Shown: one piece after another, positions 61,561 through 64,000 of the stretch
Position numbering within the stretch: the first letter of the stretch is position 1
Layout of the letters: each line of letters begins with the position of its first letter
Made by a program: the position numbers and the translations under genes
Source: Symbiodinium natans
Lineage: Eukaryota > Sar > Dinophyceae > Suessiales > Symbiodiniaceae
Length of the DNA: 64,000 bases
Assembly: GCA_905221605.1 (NCBI GenBank)
Contig: CAJNDS010001068.1
Span: 357,501 to 421,500 of the forward strand
Direction: 5' to 3'
Notes under the pieces: model-generated
Databases searched by the model: none
What the model saw: the letters and a program-made list of their open reading frames with translations, nothing else
Told to the model about the DNA's origin: nothing

Positions 61561-63455
61561 CTCGTTGCGGTTGGGGTTTCGGGCTTAGGGTTTAGGGGAG
61601 GGCTTCTGGAGGGTGATCCATTTCTTCATATATTAATTTGCATAAATATATATATATATATATATAGGGTGATGGGTTAAGGGTTGGTATCATAGGGGCG
61701 TACTACTTGAATTGAACCCGTCTTGCAGGCTCCGGTGTTTAACATCCCGGGACTCCAGCTGTTGCAAGGCTGAGGGATGGGCGCCCACTCGATCGCCCGA
61801 CTGCGAAGATGCGCCACTTTGGGGTCCAAGCATGTTGAAATGAACCCAAATTAAACCCTAACCCTAAACCCTAAACCCTAAACCCTAAACCCTAAACCCT
61901 AAACCCTAAACCCTAAACCCTAAACCTCCCTAAACCCTAAACCTCCCTAAACCCTAAACCTCCCCTAAACCCTAAGCCTCCCCTAAAACCCTAAGACTCC
62001 ATTGTAAGGGAACACGACTTGTACTTCCGAGGTTAGAAGAAGCCGCGCGGCTGGGCTTTGTATTCCAAGTCCAGCATCGACATCGATGGTAGCTCGGGCA
62101 GCTTCTTGGGCAACTGCTCCTGACCACTTTGGCCCGAGAGAGAGAGAGGGCGAGAAAACAAGAAGCAAAGAAAGAAACCAAGGAAAAGAAATAAAACAAA
62201 GAAAGAAAATAAAGAAAGAAAGACAGAAATAGAGACAGAGAGAACGAAATAAAAAAAAAAAAACAGAAATAACACGAACAAGAAAGAAACGGAGAGTGCG
62301 AGAGAGTCACACATGCCCAAAGGTGACAAGGGTGTGACTCTGGAGCCTACGGGCGACACCCGCATTCTTCTTACAGGCGCGGCATATTCGCGCAGGTCCA
62401 GGCTCCCCAACCCTACCACCCTACGCCCTAAACCCTAAATCCTAAACCCTACACCCGAAAAACCCCTAAACCCTAGATTCCCCAAGGTCAGGGAACGCAA
62501 CCCCCCCCCCCCCCCCCCCAAACCCTAAACCCTAAACCCTAAACCCTAAACCCTAAACCCTAAACCCTAAACCCTAAACCCTAAAGCCCTCCCAAACAGG
62601 GCACCTCCCAAAAAGAGAGCAAAGCGTGCTCTTGGCCCTGGTACACGATCTTCACCTGAGCGGTTACTTCGGATCGGGGGCTGAGCAGAGGGCTTTGGGT
62701 TACCAGAACGCAACCTGTAAGAACAAGTTAGGGTTTAGGGTTTAGGGTTTAGGGTTTAGGGTTTAGGGTTTAGGGTTCAGGGTTCAGGGTTCAGGGTTTG
62801 GGGTTTAGGGCTGGCACCACCTGCACCGGAAGCAGCCCATGAAGATCAGAGCTTCCCGATGAGGGCGCCCTTCTGATGGTTTTAGGGGATTGAAAAATAT
62901 TTAAACAACGCCACCTCTTAGAACCAGAACAAATCACAGTTGTGAATGTAATTCTGGGAATTTTACACCACCAAAGACTTCACTCCTAAGGGAGCAAGCA
63001 CGCTCTCTTGGCCCTGGTCGACCTCAACCCCTGCTGGGCCCATGACATCAGCTCCGAAGCCACTCTCGGCGAGCCTGCAGCAGCGGGGTTTAGGGGTCCA
63101 GAGTTTTAGGGTTTAGGGCTTGGGGTTTAGGGTTTAGGGTTTAGGGTTTGGGGGGGTTGAGTGGTAGGGGTAGGGTCGGGAAACGTTGTAGAACTTAGCC
63201 GGAGAAGCAACGTTTGCAGCCTGCACGATCAGCCTTCGAAGGCTGTGGTTCCGAGGACCCCTATACCTGCTAACCCCTAACCCCTACACTCTAAAGCCTA
63301 GGCCTGGAACCCTAAGCCGTTAAAGCAGATTCTAAGAAGTCCCTGTAAACCCTGAACCCTGAACCCTAAACCCTAAACCCTAAACTAAAACGCTCAATCA
63401 GACAGGCAGCCAGTGAAGAGGCTGATGCAAATCGCCGACCAGCGTGGTCAGCCAC
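61473..63455 (-). CDS. S1/P1-type nuclease gene, 3' part
   Basis: S1/P1 nucleases are secreted zinc enzymes that cut single-stranded nucleic acids; HQPLH supplies zinc ligands. An exon at 63411-63455 reads WLTTLVGDLHQPLH, the family signature. The next exons read LAESGFGADVMGPAGVE and VKIVYQGQEHALLSFWE, equivalent to the GGN...V.Y.g...NLH..WD stretch, although GGN is altered and WD is WE. A terminal exon at 61473-61560 ends in RQWAGEMADKAGRED and stop, resembling the C-terminal WAxES segment. The 5' part lies right of the window. Altered metal ligands suggest divergence or reduced activity (inference). Confidence 0.78.
62605..62655 (-). CDS. S1/P1 nuclease exon
   Basis: Reads VKIVYQGQEHALLSFWE between CTCAG|G and GAG|GTGCCC; matches the V-x-Y-x-G...L..W pattern. 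Confidence 0.65.
63023..63074 (-). CDS. S1/P1 nuclease exon
   Basis: Reads LAESGFGADVMGPAGVE, phase 2 in and 0 out, donor GAG|GTCGAC. The intron just after it resembles the start of the following exon (see findings). Confidence 0.6.
63411..63455 (-). CDS. S1/P1 nuclease exon with HQPLH
   Basis: Acceptor GCAG|G; reads WLTTLVGDLHQPLH plus two bases; GC donor either at 63411 or 63408. Confidence 0.85.
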
Positions 63456-64000
63456 CTGCGCTTTGCCCCCCCCCCCCCCCCCCCCATGGAGGGGTTTTTG
63501 CAGGGTTGGTGTAAGGCTTTGCAGGATTTCTGGGGCTTTCTAGGGCTTTCTAGGGCTTAGGGGGGTTTATAGGGCTTTGTAGGGCGTTACGGGGTTTAGA
63601 GGGCTTTATAGGGTTTATTGGGTTTAGAGGGTTTACAGGTATATAGGGTTCTATCAAAAAGAACCGCCACGACAAGACGGTTGGGACGAAGGCGGAATCT
63701 CGCGGAGTAGCATCCAAGACCCGGGCCGCAGGTAAAAGGCTGCCCTCCCGTTCTTTCCTCGGCAGTTTCGAAGAACAGGTTCAGGGTTCTGAGCTGGCAT
63801 CACTCGTTTCAGTTGTTTACTGTTTTGTTTTTCTTCTAAGGGGGGCGCCGGGGGGCGAGGGGGGGGCAAGTGACTCGATGTTTGTCTGGTAGCCTGAACC
63901 CTAAACCTGTCTCGAGATCGTCCAAAGATTTCTCTGAGAAACATCCGCCTAAAGGAGTACTTACTTACTTACTTGCCCGCACATGGAACCAATACTTGGG

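Larger units (their letters stand above)
59589..63390. repeat. telomeric arrays between the right-hand gene fragments
   Basis: Main arrays: 59589-59685, 60580-60630, 60990-61130 (with TATAGGG variants), 61855-61990 (CCCTAAAC with CTCC spacers), 62516-62585, 62728-62810, 63090-63170, 63335-63390. Orientation alternates. Confidence 0.9.

Noticed and set aside
1-64000. Coccidian (Eimeria-type) genome
   Set aside because: Telomere-like heptamers fit, but no CAG-repeat coding tracts are seen and GC/GA donors favour a dinoflagellate.
1-64000. CRISPR arrays, rRNA genes, dinoflagellate spliced-leader genes
   Set aside because: None found by eye; no regular repeat-spacer pattern and no CCATTTTGGCTCAAG.

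Overview
The window is nuclear DNA from a eukaryote, most probably a dinoflagellate. Four things point there. (1) Plant/alveolate-type telomeric heptamers (TTTAGGG/CCCTAAA) occur as well over 100 interstitial arrays from end to end. (2) Protein-coding sequence is cut into tiny exons, mostly 20-95 nt. (3) When exons are joined by reading frame and family homology, most introns appear to start with GC or GA rather than GT and to end AG|G, a pattern known from dinoflagellates. (4) Almost every recognisable exon lies on the minus strand, as expected for unidirectional dinoflagellate gene arrays. All exon calls were made by eye from translation, family motifs and phase, with no alignment, so splice borders can be off by a few bases. 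One assembly gap of N lies at 20798-20897.

Main content, read 5'->3' on the minus strand (right to left). At 63.5-61.5 kb is the 3' part of an S1/P1-type nuclease gene (motif VGDLHQPLH). Then come 3' ends of two unidentified genes (stops at 60488 and 59279), pyrimidine-rich low-complexity DNA (57.2-58.8 kb), and a cysteine-rich, probably extracellular protein gene (54.2-51.4 kb). From 49372 to the left edge runs one CLC-family chloride channel/transporter gene: 35 phase-consistent exons, 1989 nt (663 codons), spread over 49 kb and continuing off the left end. It holds GSGIP, GKEGPMIHSG, RDLVTAGAAAG, VLFAIEEG, FLPS, GAAWGK and the first CBS domain. Its introns are filled with telomeric arrays, small inverted-repeat elements and larger inserts. 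The 18.3-kb intron 17 contains an arylamine N-acetyltransferase-like gene on the same strand (31.9-25 kb). The 6.9-kb intron 12 contains several coding-like exons, including a signal-peptide start exon. Intron 21 contains a 2.4-kb DNA transposon with 26-bp terminal inverted repeats (11201-13603).

The most striking observation is how introns, transposons and telomeric repeats interlock. A small inverted-repeat element at 47127-47310, flanked by a 4-bp GCGC target duplication, sits inside a CLC coding exon. Removing the element plus one GCGC copy as a GC-AG intron restores the reading frame exactly, as expected of an introner. The same element carries a telomeric array in its core. Other CLC introns also repeat their first two bases at the start of the next exon, and several short introns (95-220 bp) are largely telomeric repeat. 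The remaining plus-strand reading frames are mostly shadows or telomere-repeat translations; two or three better ones are listed at low confidence.
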